Below are positions 1-7,334 of a stretch of 17,694 nt of DNA, piece by piece. A program made the translations under genes and the position numbers. How positions within the stretch are numbered: the first letter of the stretch is position 1; the number at the start of each line of letters is the position of its first letter. Location of the stretch: the NCBI GenBank assembly GCA_036679665.1, contig JAZHEJ010000049.1:1-17694 (forward strand). Reading direction: 5' to 3'. Below the pieces are notes generated by a model that was not told the DNA's origin, ran no database searches, and saw only the letters and a program-made list of their open reading frames with translations. The DNA comes from Tethybacter castelli (GTDB taxonomy: Bacteria; Pseudomonadota; Gammaproteobacteria; Tethybacterales; Tethybacteraceae).

Positions 1-87
1 GCAGTTCATCTTCCGCGACTCCGACATCCGCGGCGCCATGTCGATAAAAAGCATATTCAGGGCTTCCGCTTTCGTCGCTACTTACCA
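1..87. repeat. Direct repeat, copy A (at window edge)
   Basis: Bases 1-87 match 388-474 in direct orientation with one mismatch (C at 78, A at 465). Bases 1-77 match 388-464 exactly. The offset is 387 nt, which is 129 codons, so both copies are read in the same frame of the sugar kinase gene. Because the copy touches the window edge, its left limit is unknown. It may be an assembler end effect rather than a biological repeat. Confidence 0.95.
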
Positions 88-718
88 CCACAAGTGTCGC
101 GCCTTGATCTAGCACTTGGTCAGCAACAAGACGCGGCGTGGTAAGTCCGTACATGTACTCGGCGTCTTCATCGGAAATTTTGCAGACTGAACATAATGCG
201 AGCAACCGCTCACAACGGCGTAAAAATTGTTTCTTATCGCCGATGAGTTTCGGACGCACGTTCGGGTCCAACGACAACGGAAGCTTTTGACGTAACGCCC
301 AGTCCAATAACTTGTCGCCACACAAATCATTGCCTAGTACGGGTGAACCGCCGATATGTAGCAATTGAACCTGCCGATTCAAACTAGGCAGTTCATCTTC
401 CGCGACTCCGACATCCGCGGCGCCATGTCGATAAAAAGCATATTCAGGGCTTCCGCTTTCGTCGATACTTACCAGCGCCAGCCCGGTTGGCCGTTCCACC
501 CGCATTGCCGGCAAATAACCGACGCCATATTTTTCAAAAGCTTCGATGATCAGTTGACCAAGCGCATCGCTTGAAATCGGCATACTGTACCCTGCGGGTA
601 TCCCCAGCCGTCCGATCGCCATCGCCACGTTTACCGCTGAACCTCCCACCACCGGATAATACGCACCGTTTTGGCGTTGGATCATATCGATCAAATTTTC
701 GCCACACGCTACGATCAT
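1..718 (-). CDS. PfkB-family sugar kinase, fructokinase-like (3' end cut by window edge)
   Basis: Predicted cytosolic sugar kinase that transfers a phosphate from ATP to a sugar, most likely fructose. Translating from the ATG at 716-718 gives 239 open residues. Residues 25-39 (GGSAVNVAMAIGRLG) match the first PfkB signature. FYRHGAAD (95-102) matches the lid and sugar-binding segment, LDPNVRP (150-156) is typical of fructokinases, and KISDEDAEYMYG (180-191) is a familiar stretch just before the nucleotide-binding half. The C-terminal catalytic GAGD signature lies beyond the edge. An in-frame TAG at 722-724 rules out a longer N-terminus. There is no clear Shine-Dalgarno. The gene begins 34 nt after the aldo/keto reductase stop, so the two are probably cotranscribed. 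Residues 213-239 copy residues 84-110 (DNA repeat 1-87/388-474), so the last part may not be the true sequence. The family is secure; fructose as substrate is an inference. Confidence 0.85.
   Translation of the reverse strand, partial: MIVACGENLIDMIQRQNGAYYPVVGGSAVNVAMAIGRLGIPAGYSMPISSDALGQLIIEAFEKYGVGYLPAMRVERPTGLALVSIDESGSPEYAFYRHGAADVGVAEDELPSLNRQVQLLHIGGSPVLGNDLCGDKLLDWALRQKLPLSLDPNVRPKLIGDKKQFLRRCERLLALCSVCKISDEDAEYMYGLTTPRLVADQVLDQGATLVVVSSDESGSPEYAFYRHGAADVGVAEDEL
388..474. repeat. Direct repeat, copy B (inside the sugar kinase gene)
   Basis: This is the internal partner of the repeat at 1-87. It encodes kinase residues 84-110, which contain the FYRHGAAD lid segment expected at this point in a fructokinase-type protein. 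Copy B is therefore in its native place, and the edge copy is the displaced or artefactual one. Confidence 0.95.
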
Positions 719-752
719 CAGCTATAGTGGCGGCCTAAAGCTGGGTCGACAC

Positions 753-1805
753 TCAACAACCGGGACTACGGAAACGTTCGCCTATTTTGAGTATCTGCTT
801 GATCAGGTCGTCGGACAGTTTTACGTCAGCGGCGCCGATATCAATACGCAACTGCTCCATACTTGTCGCGCCAACGATTGATGATGTTACAAAATTGCCC
901 CGCAACGTGTAGGCGATCGCAAGCTGGGACGGATTAATATCGTGCTTGGCAGCAAGATCAAAATACACCTGCACACAGGCTTCCATGTCCTGCTCATGAT
1001 AACGACTACTGAACCTTTCGCCAAATAAAGTCATCCGCGACCCTTTCGGTTTGGCACCGTTCAAATATTTGCCGCTCAAATAGCCACCGGCTAGCGGCGA
1101 ATAAGCAAGCAATCCGACATCTTCGCGCGCGGCAACTTCCGAGGTTGACATTTCAAAGACCCGAACCAGCAAACTGTAGGCGTTTTGTACTGATACGACC
1201 CGCGGCAAGTCATGCTCTTTTGCCAGCCGCAGATACTCCATGATTCCCCACGCAGTTTCGTTCGATAAGCCGACGTGCCGCACTTTTCCTTGGGTGACCA
1301 GTTCACCTAGCGCCTGCAGTGTTTCAAGTAACGGCACTCCTTGTTGTTTATCAATCTCTAGCGGCATAAACCTTCTGCCAAAACAGTTCACGGTTCTGCT
1401 TGGCCAGTGCACCTGATACAAATCGATATAGTCAGTCCGCAAGCGTTTAAGCGACTCGTCTACCGCATATTTGACCTGCGCCGCGGTCAGGTCGGTGGGT
1501 TGCTTATTCGGACGAGCCCAATTCATCGGGCTTTTACCCATTATTTTGGAGGCGATAATCAGATCGTCGCGCTTGCCTCGCTTGGTCAACCAATTGCCAA
1601 TGTACTGTTCGGTCAGGCCATAGGTTTTGGATCTAGGCGGGATTGAATACAATTCAGCGGTGTCAATGAAATTGATACCCTGGTCTATCGCGTAATCTAG
1701 CTGCTCGCAAGCCTCTTTTTCACTGTTTTGCTGGCCCCAAGTCATGGTTCCTAGGCAAATTTCGCTAACCTTAACGTCAGTGCGACCTAAATTGCGGTAT
1801 TTCAT
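753..1805 (-). CDS. tas: Aldo/keto reductase, Tas family
   Basis: NADP(H)-dependent oxidoreductase of the aldo/keto reductase superfamily, predicted to be a cytosolic TIM barrel. The protein has 350 residues, close to E. coli Tas as I recall it. The catalytic tetrad is visible: Asp48 in FIDTAELY, Tyr53, Lys87 in IIASK and His133 in LYQVHWP. Tas hallmarks are the start MKYRNLGRTDVKVS, LGTMTWGQQNSE (18-29), GLTEQYIGNWL (63-73), VSVQNAYSLL and the late SSIVGATSMEQL, which belongs to the cofactor-binding end. The start is supported by AAGGA (1814-1818) 8 nt upstream. The gene follows lspA by 51 nt and precedes the sugar kinase by 34 nt, so it is probably in the same operon. The physiological substrate is unknown; E. 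coli tas was named for suppressing tyrosine auxotrophy. Confidence 0.93.
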   Translation of the reverse strand: MKYRNLGRTDVKVSEICLGTMTWGQQNSEKEACEQLDYAIDQGINFIDTAELYSIPPRSKTYGLTEQYIGNWLTKRGKRDDLIIASKIMGKSPMNWARPNKQPTDLTAAQVKYAVDESLKRLRTDYIDLYQVHWPSRTVNCFGRRFMPLEIDKQQGVPLLETLQALGELVTQGKVRHVGLSNETAWGIMEYLRLAKEHDLPRVVSVQNAYSLLVRVFEMSTSEVAAREDVGLLAYSPLAGGYLSGKYLNGAKPKGSRMTLFGERFSSRYHEQDMEACVQVYFDLAAKHDINPSQLAIAYTLRGNFVTSSIVGATSMEQLRIDIGAADVKLSDDLIKQILKIGERFRSPGC

Positions 1806-1813
1806 ATTTTTCT

Positions 1814-1818
1814 TCCTT
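1814..1818 (-). promoter_or_regulatory. Shine-Dalgarno for the Tas-like reductase
   Basis: AAGGA on the minus strand lies 8 nt before the ATG at 1803-1805. It is the best-placed ribosome site on the left half of the window and fixes the start of the aldo/keto reductase. Confidence 0.8.
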
Positions 1819-1856
1819 GTTGTTGAATAGTTAATGTGGAGACGGAACTTGTTTAC

Positions 1857-2381
1857 CTAATTTGCACGCCTAGCGGGCGAAATCCAGTAATACCAAATGA
1901 ACAGTATAACGCTTAGACTGATGGACGCATCAGCCAAATTAAAAGCCGGCCAGTGCCAACCAAATAGATGTACATCGACAAAATCATATACCTTACCGTG
2001 AACAATCCGGTCATAACCGTTGCCGGCGGCGCCTCCCAACATCAGTGCGGCGGCGAAGGCCAACCAGATATCTAGTTGCTTATACCACGCGATATAAATT
2101 GCTATTCCAACGGTAAAAACTATCGACACCAATGCCAACAACAACGCTCCCCAAGTTCCACTGTCTGCCAACAATCCAAACGCGGCGCCGGTATTTTCCA
2201 CGCTACGTAAATTCAAAAACAACGTCACCTTATACAGCCCTTCTTTGTTGTCCAGCCAGTTCCCAATTAAGATCTTGGAAACAAAATCGGCGCCAAAAAT
2301 CGCACTTGCCAACGATAACCAAAAAACTCGTTCCCATCGGCCCAGATATCTTGGGTTGACATCAAACTTGTCGCTGATCAT
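1857..2381 (-). CDS. lspA: Lipoprotein signal peptidase (signal peptidase II)
   Basis: Inner-membrane aspartyl peptidase that removes signal peptides from diacylglyceryl-modified prolipoproteins. The protein has 174 residues and four hydrophobic segments, near 20-40, 76-98, 104-121 and 151-168. Family motifs are present: Asp32 in ADFVSK, NTGAAFG (63-69), GNGYDR (120-125), then VYDFVDVH with catalytic Asp133 and FNLAD with catalytic Asp151. The start ATG lies inside the end of ileS, giving a 20-nt overlap in another frame, so translation is probably coupled to ileS. The ileS-lspA order is common in Gammaproteobacteria. The N-terminus before the first helix is about 18 residues. Confidence 0.96.
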   Translation of the reverse strand: MISDKFDVNPRYLGRWERVFWLSLASAIFGADFVSKILIGNWLDNKEGLYKVTLFLNLRSVENTGAAFGLLADSGTWGALLLALVSIVFTVGIAIYIAWYKQLDIWLAFAAALMLGGAAGNGYDRIVHGKVYDFVDVHLFGWHWPAFNLADASISLSVILFIWYYWISPARRAN

Positions 2382-5130
2382 CGGCTATTCCCGCCAAAGC
2401 TTGTTCACACCTTGTGCACAATTCAAAGTTGTCTCCGGTTCCAACTCCAATATCTCTGCGCCAGCATCGTGAGCATTTGGCCAACTCGCTTTTTCGCACC
2501 TCGATCGCTTCGTCGCCCAACGACACGATTGCAGCAGAAACGATCATGATACCGGCCAGATCAGCCGGAGCGAAATCAGCCATAATTGAGTAATCAGGCT
2601 CAGGAGCCGTAACCTTAATCGCAAGCTCGACATCCGGACAGTCGATCTTGCCAGTAATGCGCGCCTGTTCAATGAAACCGCTTAATTTGGTGCGCCATTT
2701 ACGTAAACATGCAAAACTCACTTCAAGCTTTGACGCATCAGCAACAGTCGGCAACTCATCAAGTATATGTAACATTGTGCTTTGTTTAGGGTCGTCGGTA
2801 AACACCTGCCAAGCTTCATCCGCAGTGAAACTCAGCATCGGGCCAAGTCCGATAAGCAACATGCGAGTGATGTGATACATAGCGGTTTGAGCGGATCTAC
2901 GCGCCCTACAGTTTGCGGGTAAAGTATACAGTCGATCTTTTAAGATATCCAGATAAAAGCGCCCCAAATCCTGATTACAAAATACATGCAGCTCTTTCAT
3001 AGAAGTCAAAAAACTGTATTCTTCGTAGGCGGCGGCTACTTTTTTTCGACATCGTTCAGCTTGCACAATCATGTATCGATCCAGCTGTGCCAGTTGATCC
3101 AAGGGCAAAGCGTCTGTAGCTAAATCAAAATCCGCCAAGTTGGCAAGCATAAATCGTATACGGTTGCGTAGTAACCGATAAGCGTCGATATTGGTGCGTA
3201 AAATTTCCTCTGAAAGTTTGATTTCCTGACTGTAGTCCGCAGTCGCGACCCACATGCGTAAAATATCCGCGCCGTATTTGTTAAACAACTTGTCGGGCGC
3301 CAGCACATTACCGACCGACTTGCTCATCTTGCGTCCGTCGCCGCCAACCACGAAGCCATGGGTTAACAATTCACGCCAAGGCGGTTCCCCATACAAGGCG
3401 CAAGCGGTAATCAACGATGACATAAACCAGCCTCGATGTTGATCTGAACCTTCCAAATACATATCAGGACGGTTCGCGTCACCGCCTTGCCAATGCATCA
3501 CCGCTTGATGGGTGACTCCGGAGTCAAACCACACGTCTAAAGTATCGGTAACTTTTTCGTAGTGATCAGCTTCGGCGCCAAGTAATTCTTCCGCGGACAT
3601 CGCAAACCATGCCTCGATGCCGCCTGAATCGACTTTAGTTGCGATTTGTTCAATTAATTCTTCCGTGCGCGGATGGAGTTCGCCGGTCTTACGATCAATA
3701 AACACCGCCACCGGTGAATTCCACATCCGCTGGCGCGACAAGCACCAGTCCGGGCGATTTACCACCATCGCCGCAAATCGTTCTTTGCCCCAACTCGGAT
3801 AAAACCGGCTTGCGTCAATCGCCGCCAAGGCAAGTTCGCGCAACGACCGGGTCTTGCCAACCGGAGCCTTGTCCATCGCCAAAAACCACTGCTTGCTGGT
3901 GCGAAAGATAATCGGCGACTTGTGTCGCCAACAGACCGGATAGCTGTGACGATAATTCACTTTTGCGAGCAGCGCGTTTTGGCTACGCAGTTCGTCAACG
4001 ATTTTCGGCACCGCCTGCCATACATCCAGTCCTGCAAATTTTTCTACCCAATCATAATAACGTCCTTGTTTGTCGATCGGGCTAGAGCTTTCCAAGCCAT
4101 GACGAGTACCAAGCAAAAAATCATCCTCGCCGTGCGCCGGTGCGGTGTGCACCAAGCCGGTTCCCTCTTCAGAGGTTACATGATCTGCGATGAATGCGGT
4201 GGTAATTCGGTTTAAAAACGGGTGCCTAAAATCGAGCTTATCGAGACTGGCGCCTTTAATGGTGGCAAGAACCTCGCCTTCGATCTGCCAACGTTCCAAG
4301 CACTGTTGTACCAGCGACTTAGCGATAATCAGCGTACCGAGCTCGGTGCGTAGTGCCGCGTATTCCAATTCAGGATGAATCGCAATACACCTGCTTGCGG
4401 GCAAGGTCCAAGCAGTCGTCGTCCAAATCACTGCCGCTGCATCAGGTGCCTGAGCAAGTCCGAACACCTTGGCCACCTGTTGATCGTCGCAAGCGCGATA
4501 ACGCACATCCACCGCTATGGAAGTGCGTTCCGCATATTCGATTTCCGCTTCGGCCAACGATGATTGACAAACCGCGCAATGAAGGACCGGCCGTAAACCA
4601 TGATAAACCAAACCGGTGCGCAAAAGCTTACCTAATGTCCGAACAATATCCCCTTCGGTGCGCGGCTCCATAGTACGGTAATGATTATGCCAATCTCCAA
4701 GTACGCCTAATCGTTCAAATTCAACGCGTTGCGTACTGATCTGTTCATCGGCATACTGTCGGCACCTACGCCGAAACTCGATTGGATCAGCCTTCGAAAC
4801 TTTCTGTTTTTCCAACTGGCGCTCAATCGGCAGACCGTGACAGTCCCATCCCGGAATATAACTAGCGTCAAAGCCCTGTATCAGCTTGCTACGCCATACA
4901 AAATCCTTGAGTACTTTATTTACCACATGGCCTAGATGGATATTGCCGTTGGCGTAAGGAGGACCGTCATGTAACACAAACGACGGTCGGTTAGCTACCG
5001 TCTTGCGAATCCTTCCATACAAATCAGTTTGCTGATTGTGTTTGAGCATATCAGGTTCCCGCGCGGCCAAATTGGCACGCATCGGAAACTTGGTGTCAGG
5101 CAGATTAAGGGAATCGCTATAGCCACCCAT
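2362..5130 (-). CDS. ileS: Isoleucyl-tRNA synthetase
   Basis: Class Ia aminoacyl-tRNA synthetase that charges tRNA-Ile and edits misactivated valine. I start it at the ATG at 5130 because the resulting N-terminus, MGGYSDSLNLPDTKFPMR, aligns with E. coli IleRS. A TTG at 5184 would add 18 residues but would overlap icd. In the 922-residue form, the ATP site is HLGH (65-68) within PYANGNIHLGH and the KMSKS loop is 601-605. The editing domain shows WTTTAWTLPA (236-245) and GTGLVHTAPAHGEDD (323-337). A C-terminal zinc ribbon uses Cys886, 889, 905 and 908. One oddity is RQRMWNSPV near residue 471, where I expect W-G-x-P. No clear Shine-Dalgarno is seen. The gene starts 28 nt after icd ends, and its 3' end overlaps lspA. 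Confidence 0.97.
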   Translation of the reverse strand: MGGYSDSLNLPDTKFPMRANLAAREPDMLKHNQQTDLYGRIRKTVANRPSFVLHDGPPYANGNIHLGHVVNKVLKDFVWRSKLIQGFDASYIPGWDCHGLPIERQLEKQKVSKADPIEFRRRCRQYADEQISTQRVEFERLGVLGDWHNHYRTMEPRTEGDIVRTLGKLLRTGLVYHGLRPVLHCAVCQSSLAEAEIEYAERTSIAVDVRYRACDDQQVAKVFGLAQAPDAAAVIWTTTAWTLPASRCIAIHPELEYAALRTELGTLIIAKSLVQQCLERWQIEGEVLATIKGASLDKLDFRHPFLNRITTAFIADHVTSEEGTGLVHTAPAHGEDDFLLGTRHGLESSSPIDKQGRYYDWVEKFAGLDVWQAVPKIVDELRSQNALLAKVNYRHSYPVCWRHKSPIIFRTSKQWFLAMDKAPVGKTRSLRELALAAIDASRFYPSWGKERFAAMVVNRPDWCLSRQRMWNSPVAVFIDRKTGELHPRTEELIEQIATKVDSGGIEAWFAMSAEELLGAEADHYEKVTDTLDVWFDSGVTHQAVMHWQGGDANRPDMYLEGSDQHRGWFMSSLITACALYGEPPWRELLTHGFVVGGDGRKMSKSVGNVLAPDKLFNKYGADILRMWVATADYSQEIKLSEEILRTNIDAYRLLRNRIRFMLANLADFDLATDALPLDQLAQLDRYMIVQAERCRKKVAAAYEEYSFLTSMKELHVFCNQDLGRFYLDILKDRLYTLPANCRARRSAQTAMYHITRMLLIGLGPMLSFTADEAWQVFTDDPKQSTMLHILDELPTVADASKLEVSFACLRKWRTKLSGFIEQARITGKIDCPDVELAIKVTAPEPDYSIMADFAPADLAGIMIVSAAIVSLGDEAIEVRKSELAKCSRCWRRDIGVGTGDNFELCTRCEQALAGIADDQRQV

Positions 5131-5158
5131 GGCGTGTATGTGATTGCCGGTATAAAAC

Positions 5159-6424
5159 TTAGCCTGCCTTAGGCAGGTTTTCAATCATCGCTTCACCAAA
5201 TTTGCTGGACGGTACAATGATCGCGTCGTCGCGTCCTTTGGCCAGATCGTATGTCACGGTTCCGGCCTTGATTGTGGATGCGATCGCATCCACGAGCAAA
5301 TCAGCAGCTTCGACCCATCCTATGTGGCGGAGCATCATATCTGCTGACAACAACAATGAACCGGGATTGGTGTCATCCATGCCTGTATGTTTGGGAGCAG
5401 TGCCGTGCGTCGCTTCAAAAACCGCGCAAGTGTCGGACAGGTTGGCACCCGGTGCTATGCCAATTCCACCGACTTGGGCAGCCAGCGCGTCAGAAATATA
5501 GTCCCCGTTTAGATTCATCGTCGCAATAACATCAAAGTCTTGCGAATCGATAATAATCTTTTGTAAAAAATTATCAGCGATAAAGTCGTTGATCCGCAAC
5601 GGCTCTTCACCCGGCCTTTCAATTTCACACCATGGCCCGCCGTCAATTTCCTTTGCGCCGAATTCTTTTTGGGCTAGATCGTAACCCCAGTTGCGAAACG
5701 CGCCTTCAGTAAATTTCATAATGTTGCCTTTATGGACAATCGTTACCGAGCGGCGATGATTGTCCAGGGCGTACTTGATCGCCCGACGCACCAGACGATA
5801 AGTTCCTTCACGCGATACCGGTTTGACTCCATAGCCGGTCGTTTCAGGAAAAGGTATCGAATCAACGCCCAACTCACGTAGACATTTAGCAAATTTTTGT
5901 GCCTTTTCGGTACCCTGTTCAAATTCGACACCCAAATAAATATCCTCGGTATTTTCCCGAAAAATTACCATATCGGTACGCTCCGGATAACGTAGCGGAG
6001 ACGTAACCCCGGGGAAATATCTGACCGGACGCACACACGCGTATAACTGTAGATGCTGGCGAATCGTCACATTAAGCGACCTGAAACCGCCGCCGATCGG
6101 CGTTGCCAGCGGGCCTTTCATGGTAACGTGATATTTTTCAATCGCATCCAAAGTCTCAGCTGGAAGATACTGTCCTTCGCCATAAATGCGCTGCGCCTTT
6201 TCCCCAGCGTAAATTTCCATCCACACAATCGATCGATCAGTGCCGTATGCATGCTTGATCACCGCATCCACAACCTTGCGCATCACCGGGGTAATATCAA
6301 CCCCTATGCCATCGCCTTCAATAAAACAGATGATCGGATCATCAGGCGCTTCGAATTTACCTGCGGCATCAACCTTGATGATCGAGCCGTTTTCTGGAAC
6401 TTTAATATGTGTGGATGTACTCAT
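5159..6424 (-). CDS. icd: Isocitrate dehydrogenase, E. coli type (probably NADP-dependent)
   Basis: TCA-cycle enzyme that oxidatively decarboxylates isocitrate to 2-oxoglutarate. The protein has 421 residues and aligns end to end with E. coli Icd (416). GGGFRSLNVTIRQ holds Ser116, equivalent to E. coli Ser113, the isocitrate-binding residue and AceK phosphorylation site. Tyr163 and Lys232 (HKGNIMKF) are the catalytic pair. Asp284, Asp308 and Asp312 lie in the metal site. At the cofactor pocket Lys345 and Tyr392 are kept, favouring NADP, but the usual neighbouring Tyr is His346 and the usual Arg is Lys396. The start MSTSTHIKVP lacks a strong ribosome site. The gene is first in its strand run, with 232 nt between it and the divergent zinc-ribbon gene, and ileS follows closely. 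Confidence 0.97.
   Translation of the reverse strand: MSTSTHIKVPENGSIIKVDAAGKFEAPDDPIICFIEGDGIGVDITPVMRKVVDAVIKHAYGTDRSIVWMEIYAGEKAQRIYGEGQYLPAETLDAIEKYHVTMKGPLATPIGGGFRSLNVTIRQHLQLYACVRPVRYFPGVTSPLRYPERTDMVIFRENTEDIYLGVEFEQGTEKAQKFAKCLRELGVDSIPFPETTGYGVKPVSREGTYRLVRRAIKYALDNHRRSVTIVHKGNIMKFTEGAFRNWGYDLAQKEFGAKEIDGGPWCEIERPGEEPLRINDFIADNFLQKIIIDSQDFDVIATMNLNGDYISDALAAQVGGIGIAPGANLSDTCAVFEATHGTAPKHTGMDDTNPGSLLLSADMMLRHIGWVEAADLLVDAIASTIKAGTVTYDLAKGRDDAIIVPSSKFGEAMIENLPKAG
5163..5177 (-). terminator. Short hairpin at the end of icd, weak terminator candidate
   Basis: CCTGCC (5163-5168) and GGCAGG (5172-5177) form a 6-bp GC-rich stem with a 3-nt loop, just before the icd stop codon. On the minus strand it is followed after a few bases by TTTT. 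The U-run is short and not adjacent to the stem, so it may only attenuate transcription between icd and ileS, or do nothing. Confidence 0.25.
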
Positions 6425-6656
6425 TATTGCGTCTCATACGCTTGCAAAAAAAGCAATTCTAGCTCACTATGTAATCTATTAGCACAACCTTATCACTATA
6501 CGCAAAGAACAAATGGTAAATGTTTAGCCGCTTGTTCTTACCGCAATGCTACTACCGATTAATTTCAAGTTATCGCTCCATAAGGCCGTCATATCATTAA
6601 ATTAATCAGTAGCGCCTTGTTATCTTTGTCAACTGGCAAAGTAGAATTTACCACTT
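6425..6656. promoter_or_regulatory. Divergent intergenic region between icd and the zinc-ribbon gene
   Basis: This 232-bp AT-rich stretch must hold promoters for both icd (minus) and the small membrane protein gene (plus). I see no convincing -35/-10 pair. It contains a perfect 8-bp inverted repeat, AAGAACAA (6505-6512) and TTGTTCTT (6532-6539), about 80-115 nt upstream of the icd start. That could be an operator or chance. Confidence 0.4.
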
Positions 6657-6956
6657 ATGTATCGCAAAATTATCAGTTGCCCTGAGTGTGGCCGCGAAGT
6701 TTCTGCTTCCACGCAAAAATGCCCTGGTTGCGCGACAATCTTAATCCAAAGACGATTTGAGATAAAACAAATTCTGTTGTATGGGGGATTTGGGTTACTA
6801 GTTGCAGTGGTTATCTCAGTGCTAGTAGTTCCGGTGAGCATGATCGTAATTCTCTACAGCTTGTTTGCAAAACAGTACCTCCACAAAACTACTTTTGAAC
6901 CAGTTGACGACAATTCTGATACTTCTGATAGTAAAGGCCGCATAGTTGATCTTTGA
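6657..6956 (+). CDS. Small zinc-ribbon membrane protein
   Basis: This is a 99-residue protein of unknown function. Residues 7-26 form a compact zinc ribbon with CPECG (Cys8, Cys11) and CPGC (Cys22, Cys25), the layout of many small zinc-ribbon proteins. A basic stretch (QRRFEIK) follows, then a 30-residue hydrophobic region (about 39-70) that could be one long helix or a tight hairpin around VVPVS. The C-terminal tail is acidic and polar (EPVDDNSDTSDS). The zinc ribbon probably faces the cytosol. The ATG has no strong Shine-Dalgarno. The gene stands alone, divergent from icd. Gene reality rests on the ordered Cys pairs plus the membrane segment; I assign no function. Confidence 0.72.
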   Translation: MYRKIISCPECGREVSASTQKCPGCATILIQRRFEIKQILLYGGFGLLVAVVISVLVVPVSMIVILYSLFAKQYLHKTTFEPVDDNSDTSDSKGRIVDL

Positions 6957-7334
6957 GGTTTCGTAGCATCTGCAATAGCAAAAAAACCCAAGTTGTACCC
7001 TGATAAAATTTGAAACTCGCTTTGTTCGGTAGCGTGGGGACTATTGTCAAAAAATGTTCGCGAATTTTTTATGCGCGCCAGCACCAGCCCACAATATGCA
7101 TTTTGGGCAAATAGCACCTTTCAATCACAACTTCATCATGATTGCTGAGCACGGCCTAAGGCATACTCAGCAACTAAAAATAAATGTGAGAAGAAGCCGC
7201 TTCTTGCTAGCCTATATTTTCGACGTCTGCTAAGTTATTAAAAGCTAGCGGCACAAACCCTCTAGATCATCGACAAGTACATTGCCTTGCCGTTCGTGAT
7301 TTCGTGTTACTACGACAATAAATCTACTTGCCGA
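6957..7334. other. Gene-free intergenic stretch
   Basis: These 378 bp lie between the zinc-ribbon gene and the 3' end of the substrate-binding protein gene. They hold one notable inverted repeat (7142-7173) and a pair of GCTAGC palindromes (7206-7211 and 7244-7249). The only open frame starting at ATG (7054-7233, plus, 59 codons) has no ribosome site or recognisable motif. I see no tRNA and no classical terminator with a T-run. Confidence 0.6.
7142..7173. repeat. Inverted repeat, possible hairpin
   Basis: TTGCTGAG (7142-7149) and CTCAGCAA (7166-7173) are perfect 8-bp inverted arms around a 16-nt loop. The loop itself contains GCC-TAA-GGC (7154-7162), which could form a nested stem. Neither strand has a T-run after it. 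It could still end or stabilise the transcript of the substrate-binding protein operon, whose last gene stops at 7335. Confidence 0.45.

Noticed and set aside
5131..5184. N-terminal extension of isoleucyl-tRNA synthetase from TTG at 5184
   Set aside because: It would overlap icd, uses a rare start, and adds residues absent from E. coli IleRS, whose start aligns with the ATG at 5130.
6053..6562. Plus-strand open frame (169 codons) opposite the start of icd
   Set aside because: It overlaps the well-supported icd gene and runs out into intergenic DNA; it has no motif or ribosome site.
6854..7117. Minus-strand open frame (87 codons) overlapping the zinc-ribbon gene
   Set aside because: It overlaps the C-terminus of a better-supported gene on the other strand and shows no motif.
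7054..7233. 59-codon plus-strand open frame in the intergenic gap
   Set aside because: No ribosome site, no recognisable domain, and it spans the inverted repeat; more likely noncoding.
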